From assembly GCA_038040485.1 (NCBI GenBank), contig JBBPIE010000048.1, positions 1 through 35,054 of the forward strand: a DNA stretch of 35,054 nt, given 5' to 3'. Numbering within the stretch: the first letter of the stretch is position 1; each line of letters starts with the position of its first letter. Shown here piece after piece: positions 7,586 to 16,739 of this stretch. The position numbers and the translations under genes were made by a program. The notes beneath the pieces were generated by a model. The model was not told the origin of the DNA. It ran no database searches and was given only the letters and a program-made list of their open reading frames with translations. Source of the stretch: Onstottus_B arcticum. Lineage in GTDB: Bacteria; Acidobacteriota; Blastocatellia; UBA7656.

Positions 7586-10468
7586 CTAATGCACACTCTC
7601 TCGCGTGGCGGTTAGTTCCTGACTCGATTGCGTCGCGTAGCTCGTTTGAGGCTCCGCAAACAAACGCACTCGCCGCACCCGCGAGCTGAGGGCAAGCATT
7701 TCTCCTTCACTCAAGCCGTATACAGCGGCCAGAACTTCAATAGGTTTCACACCACCGTTGGGCGAAACCTCGGTGACTATCTCCAGGCTGCGGCGCTCGC
7801 TGTGAAACCGCAATCGCTGCGTGTAGCGCCTGACATCGACCCTCTGGCGTTTGTCCTTGCGAACCCGTTCGATAACGCACGAGTCGCGCGCCAGGAAATC
7901 TTCCGCCAGCCTGCCGTGAACTTCATTGTCTCCCGCGCCCGCAAGTTCGGGGCGGGCCGCGCGATTCCTTTGCATTGCCGTGGCGATCTCCGCCGCGTCG
8001 ACCGAGACGGAATACTCGGCGCGGTTGATCTCCCTGATCAACGACCGGGCGGCGCCGGTCAGGCGCTCGACTGAGTTGAAGCGCAGCCCTTCGGGTAACA
8101 CCGCGTTGATTCGCGCCACAAAGCCGCGCTCATCCAGTTCATCCGGCGAATCAAAATCTATCAACTCGTTCTCGCCCACGGTCCCGACTCCCAGCGCCGG
8201 GCCGTACTGAATCAGAGGCATCGGGTGGAACCCCTGACTGTACCCAAGCCTGATCTTCGCACGCCGGAACGCGCGCGGCAATGCTCGCGTTAGATCGAGG
8301 TGCGAAAGGTACTTAACCTGCTCGCCTTTTGTGAACGTTGCCCGATAGCGGAAAAGAGCGGCTGGGGGGTGGGTTTTGGGAGTTCGAATGGGTTCGTCGC
8401 TCTCCGCCGGCCCGTGCAGTTGAACCAGCGGGCGCTCGATTACTTCCCTGACGCTCTCGATTCGCTGTTCATATGTCCGCACCTCTTCGTGCATCGCATA
8501 AGCCTTCTTCAAATGCTCGCGCGAGATCGTCAAGTCGCATTCCAATCCGCATGCGTAGCAAAGAAGCGGCTGTGAAGCGACGCGCTCGAAGTCCGCGTTG
8601 GATGGAGCGATCGCCGTCGGCCGTCCGTCGATCGTCTTGACGGGCAATTCGCACGGCGGCGAGATCTTAGCCTTGATGCCTTTTGTGTACTCGCGGGCGT
8701 TGAACTCGCGCTTGACCAGTGTGTCCAGGTGGTCCCAGACCATCTGGACAAGCGGGGCGCCTGGCTTGTCAAACTCGCGAACCGGCAGTTCGCGTAGATA
8801 CGGGTCGATCTCGACCCCTTCGCTCTTGAAAGCCAGCATCCATTTCGCGAAATCGAAATGCTCGCTCCAGCCGTCGAAGCGGCAGCCCTCGCGCCACGCG
8901 CGCTCGACAACTTTGCAGAGATTCCTGTCGCCGCGCGAGATCACGCCTTCCAGCAGCGACGTCTCCGCATGATGAACTTTCACGTCGATACGGTACCGCC
9001 GGCCCAGATCTTTGAGCATTCGTTGCTTGCGCTTGATCGAGTCGATGTCTTCCTGCGCGCACCATTGGAACGGCGTGTGGGGTTTGGGCACGAAGTACGA
9101 GGCCGAACACGTGGCTTTGACATGTTTATTGAACTTGGTCTTTCCAAGCTCGCGGACTTTGCGTCCCAACTCAGCTATCCCCTGCACGTCCTCATCGGTT
9201 TCCGTCGGCAGCCCGATCATGAAGTACATCTTCATCGCAGACCAGCCTTCTTCAAACGCGACCGTGCACGAGTTAATCACATCCTGCTCGGTGATGTTCT
9301 TGTTTATGACGTCGCGCATCCGTTGAGTGCCGGCTTCGGGCGCGATCGTAAAGCCGGTCTTTCGCACCTTGGCGATCTCGCGCGCAAGCGACTCGGTCAC
9401 GCCCGACGCGCGCAAGCTCGAAACCGAAAGGCTCACCTTGCGGCGCTCGAGCTCCGCTCCCAGCATCTTCACCAGCGGTTCGAGGCAAGTGTAGTCGGCG
9501 GTCGAGAGCGAAGTCAGGCTCGTCTCGTCGTAGCCGCCGTTTTCGATGCCCGCGATCAAAGTGTCCACAATCTGTTTCGGATCGCGCTCGCGCACGGGGC
9601 GATAAATCGTGCCCGCCTGGCAGAAACGGCATCCATCGACACAGCCGCGCGCGATCTCGAGCGCCATGCGGTCGTGCACGGCTTCGATCATCGGCACCGG
9701 TGAGTCGGACGGAAACGGATAGGCATTGATGTCGACCACACGGCGGCGAATCGGAAACGGGATGTCCGGGTCGTCCGGCTTGTCCACTACAAGCAAGCCG
9801 TGATGCGGGCTCACCGAAGCGGTGTATAGCGATGGAACGTACATCCCTTCGATTCGCGCAATCTCTTTGAGTATTTGCTCGCGCGTCAAATCGAGGTCCG
9901 AGTCGCGCAGCTCCATGTACTTCGAGACCAGCTCGGGGAAAGCTTCTTCGCCGTCGCCGATCACAATCACATCGATGAAGTCAGCGACCGGCTCGGACGA
10001 ATAGACTGTCGGGCCTCCGGCAATGACCAACGGGTCATCGAGCGTACGTTCTCGCGTGTGAAGCGGGATGCCGCCGAGGTCGAGCATTGTCAGCATGTTG
10101 GTGTAGGTCAGCTCGTACTGAAGCGAAAAGCCCACGACGTCGAACTGCGAAAGCGGAGTGTAGCTCTCGAGCGAAAGCAGGGGGATGCCGCGCTCGCGAA
10201 GCCGGGCTTCCATGTCGGGCCAGGGTGCGTAGACTCGTTCGGCCGCCCAGCCTTCGGGCTTGTTGAGCAGGCCGTAGAGAATCTTCAAGCCGAGATGGCT
10301 CATCCCGATTTCGTAGGTGTCGGGGAAGCATAGCGCGATGCGTGTGTGGATCGCCTCGGGCGTCTTGTGCACTGCGTTCCATTCGCCGCCGACGTAGCGC
10401 GCAGGCTTCTCCACCAACGGGAGAATCGAATCCATCTCTGCTCGGTAGTTCTTGTTTGCGTTGATCAC
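7586..10468 (-). CDS. Fused B12-binding-type radical SAM protein (TIGR03960) and DUF2344 (TIGR03936)
   Basis: A 960-residue protein beginning with GTG. The N-terminal ~200 residues resemble a degenerate cobalamin-binding-type domain (CFPDTYEIGMSHLGLKILYG, VVGFSLQYELTYTNML, VIAGGPTVY). The radical SAM cluster is C276-x3-C280-x2-C283 in ARGCVDGCRFCQAG, and the TIM-barrel core continues to about residue 560. From about residue 675 a DUF2344 domain follows (RYRATFTKGEQVKYLSHLDL, AKIRLGYSQGFHPMPLI). These two families are often separate neighbouring genes; here they are one chain. The start overlaps the Uma2 stop by four bases (GTGA), which implies translational coupling. The substrate is unknown. 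Linkage to RNase E/G in many genomes suggests an RNA or ribosome modification, which is inference. Confidence 0.9.
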   Translation of the reverse strand: MINANKNYRAEMDSILPLVEKPARYVGGEWNAVHKTPEAIHTRIALCFPDTYEIGMSHLGLKILYGLLNKPEGWAAERVYAPWPDMEARLRERGIPLLSLESYTPLSQFDVVGFSLQYELTYTNMLTMLDLGGIPLHTRERTLDDPLVIAGGPTVYSSEPVADFIDVIVIGDGEEAFPELVSKYMELRDSDLDLTREQILKEIARIEGMYVPSLYTASVSPHHGLLVVDKPDDPDIPFPIRRRVVDINAYPFPSDSPVPMIEAVHDRMALEIARGCVDGCRFCQAGTIYRPVRERDPKQIVDTLIAGIENGGYDETSLTSLSTADYTCLEPLVKMLGAELERRKVSLSVSSLRASGVTESLAREIAKVRKTGFTIAPEAGTQRMRDVINKNITEQDVINSCTVAFEEGWSAMKMYFMIGLPTETDEDVQGIAELGRKVRELGKTKFNKHVKATCSASYFVPKPHTPFQWCAQEDIDSIKRKQRMLKDLGRRYRIDVKVHHAETSLLEGVISRGDRNLCKVVERAWREGCRFDGWSEHFDFAKWMLAFKSEGVEIDPYLRELPVREFDKPGAPLVQMVWDHLDTLVKREFNAREYTKGIKAKISPPCELPVKTIDGRPTAIAPSNADFERVASQPLLCYACGLECDLTISREHLKKAYAMHEEVRTYEQRIESVREVIERPLVQLHGPAESDEPIRTPKTHPPAALFRYRATFTKGEQVKYLSHLDLTRALPRAFRRAKIRLGYSQGFHPMPLIQYGPALGVGTVGENELIDFDSPDELDERGFVARINAVLPEGLRFNSVERLTGAARSLIREINRAEYSVSVDAAEIATAMQRNRAARPELAGAGDNEVHGRLAEDFLARDSCVIERVRKDKRQRVDVRRYTQRLRFHSERRSLEIVTEVSPNGGVKPIEVLAAVYGLSEGEMLALSSRVRRVRLFAEPQTSYATQSSQELTATRESVH

Positions 10469-11067
10469 CAGATATCCTTCAATTCCAAAACAAAACCAGG
10501 CATTAGCGGATCGCCCTTAACGGATTGTGGATCATCAAGGCACTCTTCCGTTTGGTTTGGGCGATACAAGTAAACCTGTCTAGACGCGGGATCAATCAAC
10601 AATCCCAAGTGCGCTCCATTCGCGATGTACTCCTGCATCTTATCCTGAAGAAACATCAAACTGTCTGTCGTCGAACGCAGTTCTAAAACAAAGTCAGGGC
10701 AGAGAGGAACGAAGCCTTCTTGTTCCTCTTCTGTCAACGCATTCCATCTTACGCGTCTCACCCAAGCAGTATCGGGAGAACGTTTGGCGCCATTCGGCAG
10801 GCAAAACATAGTGGATGAGTCAAAGCTCAACCCGGTGGCATCCGACCGTGCCCAGCTCGTCACCTGACAGGTAATGTTGGCGTTACGCAATCCGGTGTTG
10901 CCGCCCGCTCCGGGCGTGATGATCAATTCTCCGTACGCACTGAGCTCGAGACGCAAGTCCTCATTGTCCTGGCACAGTTGCTGAAACAGTTCGTCGGTTA
11001 TTCCGACGGAATTAATGTCCAGCGCCACGGGCAGTGAGGTTTCTGATAGCAACGACTGTCTGTCCAC
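10465..11067 (-). CDS. Uma2 family (DUF820) PD-(D/E)XK nuclease-like protein
   Basis: About 200 residues. I chose the GTG at 11065-11067 because it follows AAGGGAAGAG; an upstream in-frame TTG at 11095-11097 would add ten residues. Uma2 hallmarks are LRLELSAYGELIITP, then RSPDTAWV, then PDFVLELRSTTDSLMFLQDK with the acidic and lysine residues of the PD-(D/E)XK fold, and YIANGAHLGLLIDP near the end. The family is expanded in cyanobacteria and some soil bacteria; its biological role is not established. It lies between rodA (31 bp gap) and the radical SAM gene (4-base overlap). This is an odd guest in a wall-synthesis operon and could be a late insertion. Confidence 0.85.
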   Translation of the reverse strand: MDRQSLLSETSLPVALDINSVGITDELFQQLCQDNEDLRLELSAYGELIITPGAGGNTGLRNANITCQVTSWARSDATGLSFDSSTMFCLPNGAKRSPDTAWVRRVRWNALTEEEQEGFVPLCPDFVLELRSTTDSLMFLQDKMQEYIANGAHLGLLIDPASRQVYLYRPNQTEECLDDPQSVKGDPLMPGFVLELKDIW

Positions 11068-11098
11068 GACTCTTCCCTTTTGTCTCGACGGCCACAAT

Positions 11099-12181
11099 CT
11101 AGTTTACGAATCTTCTCATTCTCACGCTCAGGGCAAGCCCGACGCCGAGGAACATCGAAATGACCGCGGTGCCTCCCGAGCTCATCAACGGAAGGGGTAT
11201 TCCCATGATCGGCATGATCCCGATCACCATCCCGAGATTGCTCAGGATGTGAAACGTTATGAGCGCAACGAATCCCATCACCATCAACGCTCCCGCCCGA
11301 TCGCGCGCCCCAAGCGCGATGGAGATCAGTCTCCAGATCAATAGCAGGTACAGCACCATCATCAAAAGTATTCCGAGAAACCCCATCTCCTCGGCGACCA
11401 CCGCCCCGATGAAGTCGGTCCACGCAAAGGGCAAAAACCCGAGCCTCCCTTGCGTGCCCTGCCCGATTCCCTTGCCGACGACTCCGCCTGAGCCAACCGC
11501 AATCACCGACTGAATCGTCTGGTAGCCGTAGCCCTTCGGGTTCGCGCTCGCTGGATCGAAGATCACCTTCACGCGCTCCTGCTGGTATGGCTTCAAGTGA
11601 GGAAACGCCGTCACCAAACCGACTACCATCACCGCCATGCCCGCAACAAGCATCAGCTTGCGCATTCCGCCAAGAAAATAGAAGGAGGCCAGTATCGCGC
11701 CAAAGGTCAGCATCGTTCCAGTGTCCCCGCCGCGCTGGATCAGGATGATCGGTGGCAGCACGATCGCCGTCATAATCCCGATATCCTTGAGCGTGAGTTC
11801 GCCTCGCTGCCGCGCCATGAACCGCGCCAGCATCAGTATCGTCGCGATCTTCGCCAGCTCGCTCGGCTGAACGCTTACCCCAACGTGGAGCCAGTTTCTA
11901 TTGCCATTCACCTCTTTCCCAAAGAACAACACAAGAACCAGCAACACGTTTGTTATGCCGTAGAAGAACGGCGCCACGTTCATTATTACTTTGCGGTAGT
12001 CAGTGAACATCACCACGATTGCAACGGCCAGCCCGATTACAAGCGCGATGATTTGTTTCTTTAGCTCCGGACCCGGCGCAGTACTTTCGATCCCAATACA
12101 CCCGAAGACCGTGAGGGCGACAGGCGCAAGCAGCAAGAGCCAGTCAACGTCTCTCAAGTTTCGCTGGTTGATCTCGACCAT
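11099..12181 (-). CDS. rodA: RodA, SEDS-family peptidoglycan glycosyltransferase
   Basis: A 360-residue polytopic membrane protein with about ten hydrophobic segments. The SEDS signature region reads NGNRNWLHVGVSVQPSELAK. The functionally important loop is FAWTDFIGAVVAEEMGF, and the C-terminal PIMGIPLPLMSSGGTA is diagnostic for RodA/FtsW. RodA polymerises glycan strands from lipid II during lateral wall growth and works with the class B PBP encoded immediately upstream (12-bp gap), which favours RodA over FtsW. The ATG lies just past the mrdA stop. Confidence 0.95.
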   Translation of the reverse strand: MVEINQRNLRDVDWLLLLAPVALTVFGCIGIESTAPGPELKKQIIALVIGLAVAIVVMFTDYRKVIMNVAPFFYGITNVLLVLVLFFGKEVNGNRNWLHVGVSVQPSELAKIATILMLARFMARQRGELTLKDIGIMTAIVLPPIILIQRGGDTGTMLTFGAILASFYFLGGMRKLMLVAGMAVMVVGLVTAFPHLKPYQQERVKVIFDPASANPKGYGYQTIQSVIAVGSGGVVGKGIGQGTQGRLGFLPFAWTDFIGAVVAEEMGFLGILLMMVLYLLLIWRLISIALGARDRAGALMVMGFVALITFHILSNLGMVIGIMPIMGIPLPLMSSGGTAVISMFLGVGLALSVRMRRFVN

Positions 12182-12193
12182 AGCGCTACCTGC

Positions 12194-14149
12194 TCACTGC
12201 CGGACCGGTTGCCGCTTTCGATCGGCGTTAACCATGACGCGCGCGCCGGCGGGCGCCGGCTCGGGCTTCGCCTGGAACTGCGCGTTGAACGCCACAAGCT
12301 CGGGCAGAATCGGGCGCCCGAGCTTCTTGGAAAAGTACTCGGCCTGAATCATCTTTACTTTCGGACCTGACGCCGAAGCGCCCCAGCCGCCGTTTTCGGT
12401 TATCGCCACGACTCCAATCTCGGCTTTTTGATCGGTGTGCATCGGCGCAAAACCGATAAACCACGAGTGGTCTTTGTGTTCCTTTGTCCGGACTTTCTCG
12501 CGAGCAATAACCTGGGCGGTTCCGGTCTTGCCACCGACGTTCAACTCTCGGGGAAAACCGACGCCGCCTGCGGTTCCGCCTTCGTTGACCACGCCCCACA
12601 TTGCGTAGTCGATAATGCCGACCGTGACTGGCGACAGCATCAATTCCGTCGGCTGGTTGTCGTAGTACTTCACGTCTTCTACTTGTGTCGCCCTTGCTTC
12701 TTTCAACAAGTGAGGCGTGTAAAACTTGCCGCCCGCTACTATTCCTGCTTCGGCTCGGATCAACTGGATCGGCGGAACGGCAACTGAGCCCTGCCCAATT
12801 GAGGCGATCGCGGTGTCGAAGTCCTTCCAAACTGGATCGCGAGGGTTGACTCGCTTCTTCCACTCGCGGCTCGGGATGATCCCCTTCTGTTCGCTTGGAA
12901 GATCGATGCCGGTTTTCTGCCCCATCCCGAAGCGCGAAACCCAATCGTGGATCATGTCCACGCCCATCTTCAGTCCAAGCCTGTAAAAATAGCCGTCGCA
13001 CGAATGCACGATCGCCGCGTGAATGTCGGGCGAGCCGTGATTTCCGCCGCTGTCGTTAAGGAACCGATTGCCTAGCTGCAAACCGCCACCGCAAACGATC
13101 CTTGAGCTCTTGGGGGTGATCACTCCCTCTTCCAGCGCGGCGGTTGCCATCATTATTTTCCAGGTCGAGCCCGTCGGATAGATGCTCTGGGTAGCTTTGT
13201 TGAACAGCGGATGTGCCGGGTTGTTGACGATCGCTCGCACTTCTTTTCGGTTCTCGGTCGAGACGACGTTCCGAGCGAAAACGTTTGGATCGAAGCTAGG
13301 CACCGAAACCATCGCGAGTATCTCGCCGTTCTGCGGATTCAGGGCTACGAGCGCCCCGGTCTCATTCTTTGACGTAAATAGATTCTCGGCCAAATTCTGA
13401 AGGTCGAAGTCGAGCGTCGTGACTATGTCCTGTCCCTTGATTGGCTCAATTTTCTCAAGCTCGGCGACCGGCCTTCCGCGGCTGTCGACGATCACTCGCC
13501 GCCTTCCATTCTGTCCGCGCAGTATCTCGTCGTAAACGGCTTCGATTCCGCCCTGGCCGATAATGTCTCCCGACTTGTAGCCCGCGTCCTTGTACCTGGA
13601 GTACTCGAGTTGTTTAGGACTGATCTCGCCGATGTAGCCGAGCACGTGGGAAGCCAGGTTGCCGTACTTATAGATGCGCTGAGGCTGCTGATCTACTTTT
13701 ATCTCCGGGTGCTCGAGTTCGTGCGCAGCTATCCACGCGCGGTCCGACGGAAGCGCGTTCTGCTTTACCAGTATCGGCTGGGACCCGGGGCGAACCTTGT
13801 CGTTGAGCTCGTCGGTTAACTCTTTGCGGTCCACCCCCAGGTTCTCGACCAACGTGTTTATGGTCTCTTCCTTACTGGCTACGTCTTCCGGAAACACCAC
13901 GACGTTGAAAGCGGGATGATTGTCTACGAGCACCACGCCGTTGCGGTCGAGTATCGCGCCTCGCGGTGCCAGGATCGGTATGTCTCGAATCCGATTGTTC
14001 TCGGCCCGGGCTTTGTAGTCTTCGTGCCGCGCCACTTGCAGAACATAGAAGCGCAAGCCCAGCAGAATGAAGATCGCCAGCACCATGTACTGGAAGCCGC
14101 GCATCCGCAGCTCGAAATTGTAGCCTTCCTCTTTGGGGTTCTTACTCAT
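12194..14149 (-). CDS. mrdA: Penicillin-binding protein 2 (MrdA), elongasome transpeptidase
   Basis: 651 residues. A short cytoplasmic tail and one membrane segment (about 21-40) precede the pedestal domain (DIPILAPRGAILDRNGVVLV). The transpeptidase motifs are complete: S328-TWK, the SxD-type motif S383-C-D, and K541-TG. Length and motif style match PBP2 rather than FtsI. It cross-links the strands made by RodA. The ATG is preceded by GGAGG and overlaps the end of mreD by eight bases, indicating translational coupling. The C-terminal ~30 residues are Pro/Ala-rich and basic. Confidence 0.95.
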   Translation of the reverse strand: MSKNPKEEGYNFELRMRGFQYMVLAIFILLGLRFYVLQVARHEDYKARAENNRIRDIPILAPRGAILDRNGVVLVDNHPAFNVVVFPEDVASKEETINTLVENLGVDRKELTDELNDKVRPGSQPILVKQNALPSDRAWIAAHELEHPEIKVDQQPQRIYKYGNLASHVLGYIGEISPKQLEYSRYKDAGYKSGDIIGQGGIEAVYDEILRGQNGRRRVIVDSRGRPVAELEKIEPIKGQDIVTTLDFDLQNLAENLFTSKNETGALVALNPQNGEILAMVSVPSFDPNVFARNVVSTENRKEVRAIVNNPAHPLFNKATQSIYPTGSTWKIMMATAALEEGVITPKSSRIVCGGGLQLGNRFLNDSGGNHGSPDIHAAIVHSCDGYFYRLGLKMGVDMIHDWVSRFGMGQKTGIDLPSEQKGIIPSREWKKRVNPRDPVWKDFDTAIASIGQGSVAVPPIQLIRAEAGIVAGGKFYTPHLLKEARATQVEDVKYYDNQPTELMLSPVTVGIIDYAMWGVVNEGGTAGGVGFPRELNVGGKTGTAQVIAREKVRTKEHKDHSWFIGFAPMHTDQKAEIGVVAITENGGWGASASGPKVKMIQAEYFSKKLGRPILPELVAFNAQFQAKPEPAPAGARVMVNADRKRQPVRQ

Positions 14150-14687
14150 AGAACCTCCGCTTTATCGCCATCCGGCGCGCGGCCCTCTGCTCGGCAAACA
14201 CGCGATCCAGAGCGATGAATACTCCTGCCGCTGTCAGCGAGTCGCCGAGCGCTCTCCATCCTACCGTCGCTCCGAACTCGCCCCACGAACCGACGTACGG
14301 TAGCACTTGCTCGAGGACATGCTCCTGCCGCAGCATCTGGTGCAGCCCAACAAACAGCACTGTGTTTACAACCGAAGCCACACCGACCACAGCCAGCCGC
14401 GTCAGGGGGTTTTCAACCGAAAGCTTTATGCTCACCATTGCAACGATGTAGCCTATCAGCGTCCTCGAGAATCCTCCAACGCCGATAATTCCCCCAACCA
14501 GCGAGTCACTACCGATTCCCGCTACGCATCCGGTGACCATCCCTAGAAACGGCGCCCGCTGCAACGCTACGTACACTGTGACGATCAACGGCAGATCTAC
14601 ATACCGAAAAAACGACAGATACTGCGGGAGCAGGACTTGAACAAAGAGCGCGACGACTATGGTCAGGGCAATCTTGAATGTCTGCAC
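14142..14687 (-). CDS. mreD: Rod shape-determining protein MreD
   Basis: A 181-residue integral membrane protein with about five hydrophobic segments (for example VVALFVQVLLPQYLSFF and VGVASVVNTVLFVGL). The motif YVALQRAPFLGMVTGCVAG is typical of MreD. The start is a GTG at 14685-14687 with only a weak upstream site. It lies 58 bp after mreC and overlaps mrdA by eight bases. MreD bridges the MreC-PBP2 complex in the membrane. MreD sequences diverge greatly, so identification rests partly on position between mreC and mrdA. Confidence 0.9.
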   Translation of the reverse strand: MQTFKIALTIVVALFVQVLLPQYLSFFRYVDLPLIVTVYVALQRAPFLGMVTGCVAGIGSDSLVGGIIGVGGFSRTLIGYIVAMVSIKLSVENPLTRLAVVGVASVVNTVLFVGLHQMLRQEHVLEQVLPYVGSWGEFGATVGWRALGDSLTAAGVFIALDRVFAEQRAARRMAIKRRFYE

Positions 14688-14745
14688 TCTTCAGGCTACC
14701 TCGGACGTCAAGCACTCCCGCCGCCGCACCGCTCCGTTCCACTCG

Positions 14746-15597
14746 TCACTTGACGGTGTCGTCGGGCTTCAAGTCTTTCTGCTCTACGAGCAACACCAGC
14801 ACGTGCTCGACGCGATCAACGGGCGCAGCCGGCTTGATGATCAGCCTGTGCCACGGCGCGTTCGGATCGTCCTCGACGCGCTCGACCACGCCGACCAGCA
14901 AACCTTTTGGATATATCCTGTCGAGCCCCGTTGTCACTATCGCCTCGCCCTCTTGCACGTTCTCGCTCGACGAGATGTTCTTCATCTCGCAGCGGGCGTT
15001 GTCCAGTCCCCGCACTTCCCCCATCGCGCGCGAGGTCTGAAGCATCGCTCCCACCCCGGCTTGCTTGTCGGTTATGACCTGAACCATCGCCCAGTTTGGT
15101 CCGACCGAGACGACGCGGCCTACGATCCCTCCCGCAGCCGCCACCGGCATACTGAGCTTCACCCCGTCTAGCGCTCCGCGATCGATCGTCAGGCGTCTGA
15201 ACCACAAGCTGGCATCGCGCGCGATTACGTTGGCGGAGAGCTTGGGGTACGAAGCGGGAGCCGGCAACGCAAGCTGAGTCCGAAGCCGCTCCAACTCCGC
15301 TGCCCGCTCGCGCATCAAGTTGACTTCATCGGTCAGTTCCTGGACCTTGTCCCGAAGCTCGATGTTCTCCTCGCGGGCGCCTCGCAAGTCCGTGTAGCTT
15401 GCCACGCTGCCTTTGATGTAGTTGAGGGCGCCGCCTCCAGCGTCTACGACAGGCGAAAACAAGGTCACGATCCACGTTCGCAGGATCGACTGCTCGCTTC
15501 CCGGCTGCCGGGCGTTGATCGACATCAACACGACCTGGCCCAACAGGAACACCGCCAGAATCCACGGAGCCTTTTGTTGTGTAGTGTTAGCGCCCAT
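14746..15597 (-). CDS. mreC: Rod shape-determining protein MreC
   Basis: 283 residues: a short cytoplasmic tail, one membrane anchor (about 12-26), a coiled coil (about 70-110, including ELRDKVQELTDEVNLMRERA), then the two beta-barrel domains. Family landmarks are ANVIARDASLWFRRLTIDRG, GGIVGRVVSVGPNWAMVQVI and GEAIVTTGLDRIYPKGLLVG. It is a periplasmic scaffold that activates PBP2. It starts with ATG 31 bp after the mreB stop. Confidence 0.94.
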   Translation of the reverse strand: MGANTTQQKAPWILAVFLLGQVVLMSINARQPGSEQSILRTWIVTLFSPVVDAGGGALNYIKGSVASYTDLRGAREENIELRDKVQELTDEVNLMRERAAELERLRTQLALPAPASYPKLSANVIARDASLWFRRLTIDRGALDGVKLSMPVAAAGGIVGRVVSVGPNWAMVQVITDKQAGVGAMLQTSRAMGEVRGLDNARCEMKNISSSENVQEGEAIVTTGLDRIYPKGLLVGVVERVEDDPNAPWHRLIIKPAAPVDRVEHVLVLLVEQKDLKPDDTVK

Positions 15598-15628
15598 AGA
15601 CCAAGGACTGAGGACTCAGTCCTTCCCC

Positions 15629-16678
15629 TCACAGGCCGTGATGAAGCATCGTGTTTTCCCAGCTTACGCGGCTGAGGAGGTCAAAGTCGTTAAGCATCCG
15701 TCCGGTTCCCAGCGCGACCGAGGACAACGGGTTCTCAGCGAGCGAAACCGGGACGCCCGTCTCGTGCATCAGCCGTTTGTCTATGCCCTTCAGCAGCGCG
15801 CCGCCGCCAGTTAGCACTATGCCGCGCTCGGCGATATCCGCTGACAACTCCGGGGGAGTTCGTTCAAGCGCGACACGGACTGCGTTCACGATCGTTGCAA
15901 TGGGATCGGCCAGAGCCTCGCGCACCTCTTCGTCGGTAATGGTAATCGTCCGCGGCACCCCTTCGATCAGGTTGCGGCCCTTGATCTCCATTTGAATTGG
16001 CTCGTCGCAGGGCCACGCCGAACCAAGCTCGATCTTGATCGACTCGGCGGTTCGCTCACCGATCAGGAGGTTGTATTTGCGCTTTATGTATTGAATGATC
16101 GCCTCGTCCAGTTCGTTGCCGGCGACGCGCACGGCTCGCGAGTAGACGATACCGGAAAGCGAGATGACCGCTATGTCGGTAGTACCGCCGCCGATGTCCA
16201 CGATCATGTTTCCGTAGGGCTCGGTTATCGGAAGCCCCGCGCCGATCGCCGCCGCCATTGCTTCCGCGACAAGGTAGACCTTCGAAGCCTTCGCGCGATA
16301 AGCCGCATCCTCGACCGCCCGGCGCTCGACCTGCGTTATCTCGCCCGGCACCCCTATCACGACTCGCGGCGACACCCACGACCGGCCGTTATGCGCCTTC
16401 CGGATGAAGTGCTGGAGCATCTTCTCGGTTACTTCGAAGTCCGCGATCACTCCGTCCTTCATCGGGCGGATGGCTATGATGTTGCCAGGCGTCCGGCCCA
16501 GCATCTCCTTTGCTTCCTTACCGACTGCTTCGACTTTGTTGGTTACCTTGTTTATGGCGACTATCGAGGGTTCGCTTACGACGATCCCGCGACCCTTGGC
16601 GTACACGAGAGTGTTCGCGGTCCCCAGGTCTATTGCAAGGTCACTCGAAAACGGGTTGAAAAGATTCCTCATCCTCAT
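15629..16678 (-). CDS. mreB: Rod shape-determining protein MreB (bacterial actin)
   Basis: 349 residues from the ATG at 16676-16678, which gives the usual MreB N-terminus (MRMRNLFNPFSSDLAIDLGT). A longer frame upstream adds a basic stretch that does not look like MreB. Actin-fold phosphate and adenosine motifs are present: LAIDLGTANTLVY, VIGVPGEITQVERRAV, MIVDIGGGTTDIAV and GIVLTGGGALLKGID. MreB filaments guide the RodA/PBP2 complex and imply a rod-shaped cell. It is followed by mreC, mreD, mrdA and rodA, the classical order. The GGDEF gene ends 61 bp upstream. Confidence 0.96.
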   Translation of the reverse strand: MRMRNLFNPFSSDLAIDLGTANTLVYAKGRGIVVSEPSIVAINKVTNKVEAVGKEAKEMLGRTPGNIIAIRPMKDGVIADFEVTEKMLQHFIRKAHNGRSWVSPRVVIGVPGEITQVERRAVEDAAYRAKASKVYLVAEAMAAAIGAGLPITEPYGNMIVDIGGGTTDIAVISLSGIVYSRAVRVAGNELDEAIIQYIKRKYNLLIGERTAESIKIELGSAWPCDEPIQMEIKGRNLIEGVPRTITITDEEVREALADPIATIVNAVRVALERTPPELSADIAERGIVLTGGGALLKGIDKRLMHETGVPVSLAENPLSSVALGTGRMLNDFDLLSRVSWENTMLHHGL

Positions 16679-16739
16679 TGAATATCTTCGCTTTTCTTCT
16701 CGAAACTTCGCCCGGCGAGGTGAAAGACGGCCAGGCTTC

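Noticed and set aside
8858..9703. 281-codon plus-strand frame
   Set aside because: Shadow of the radical SAM core on the other strand.
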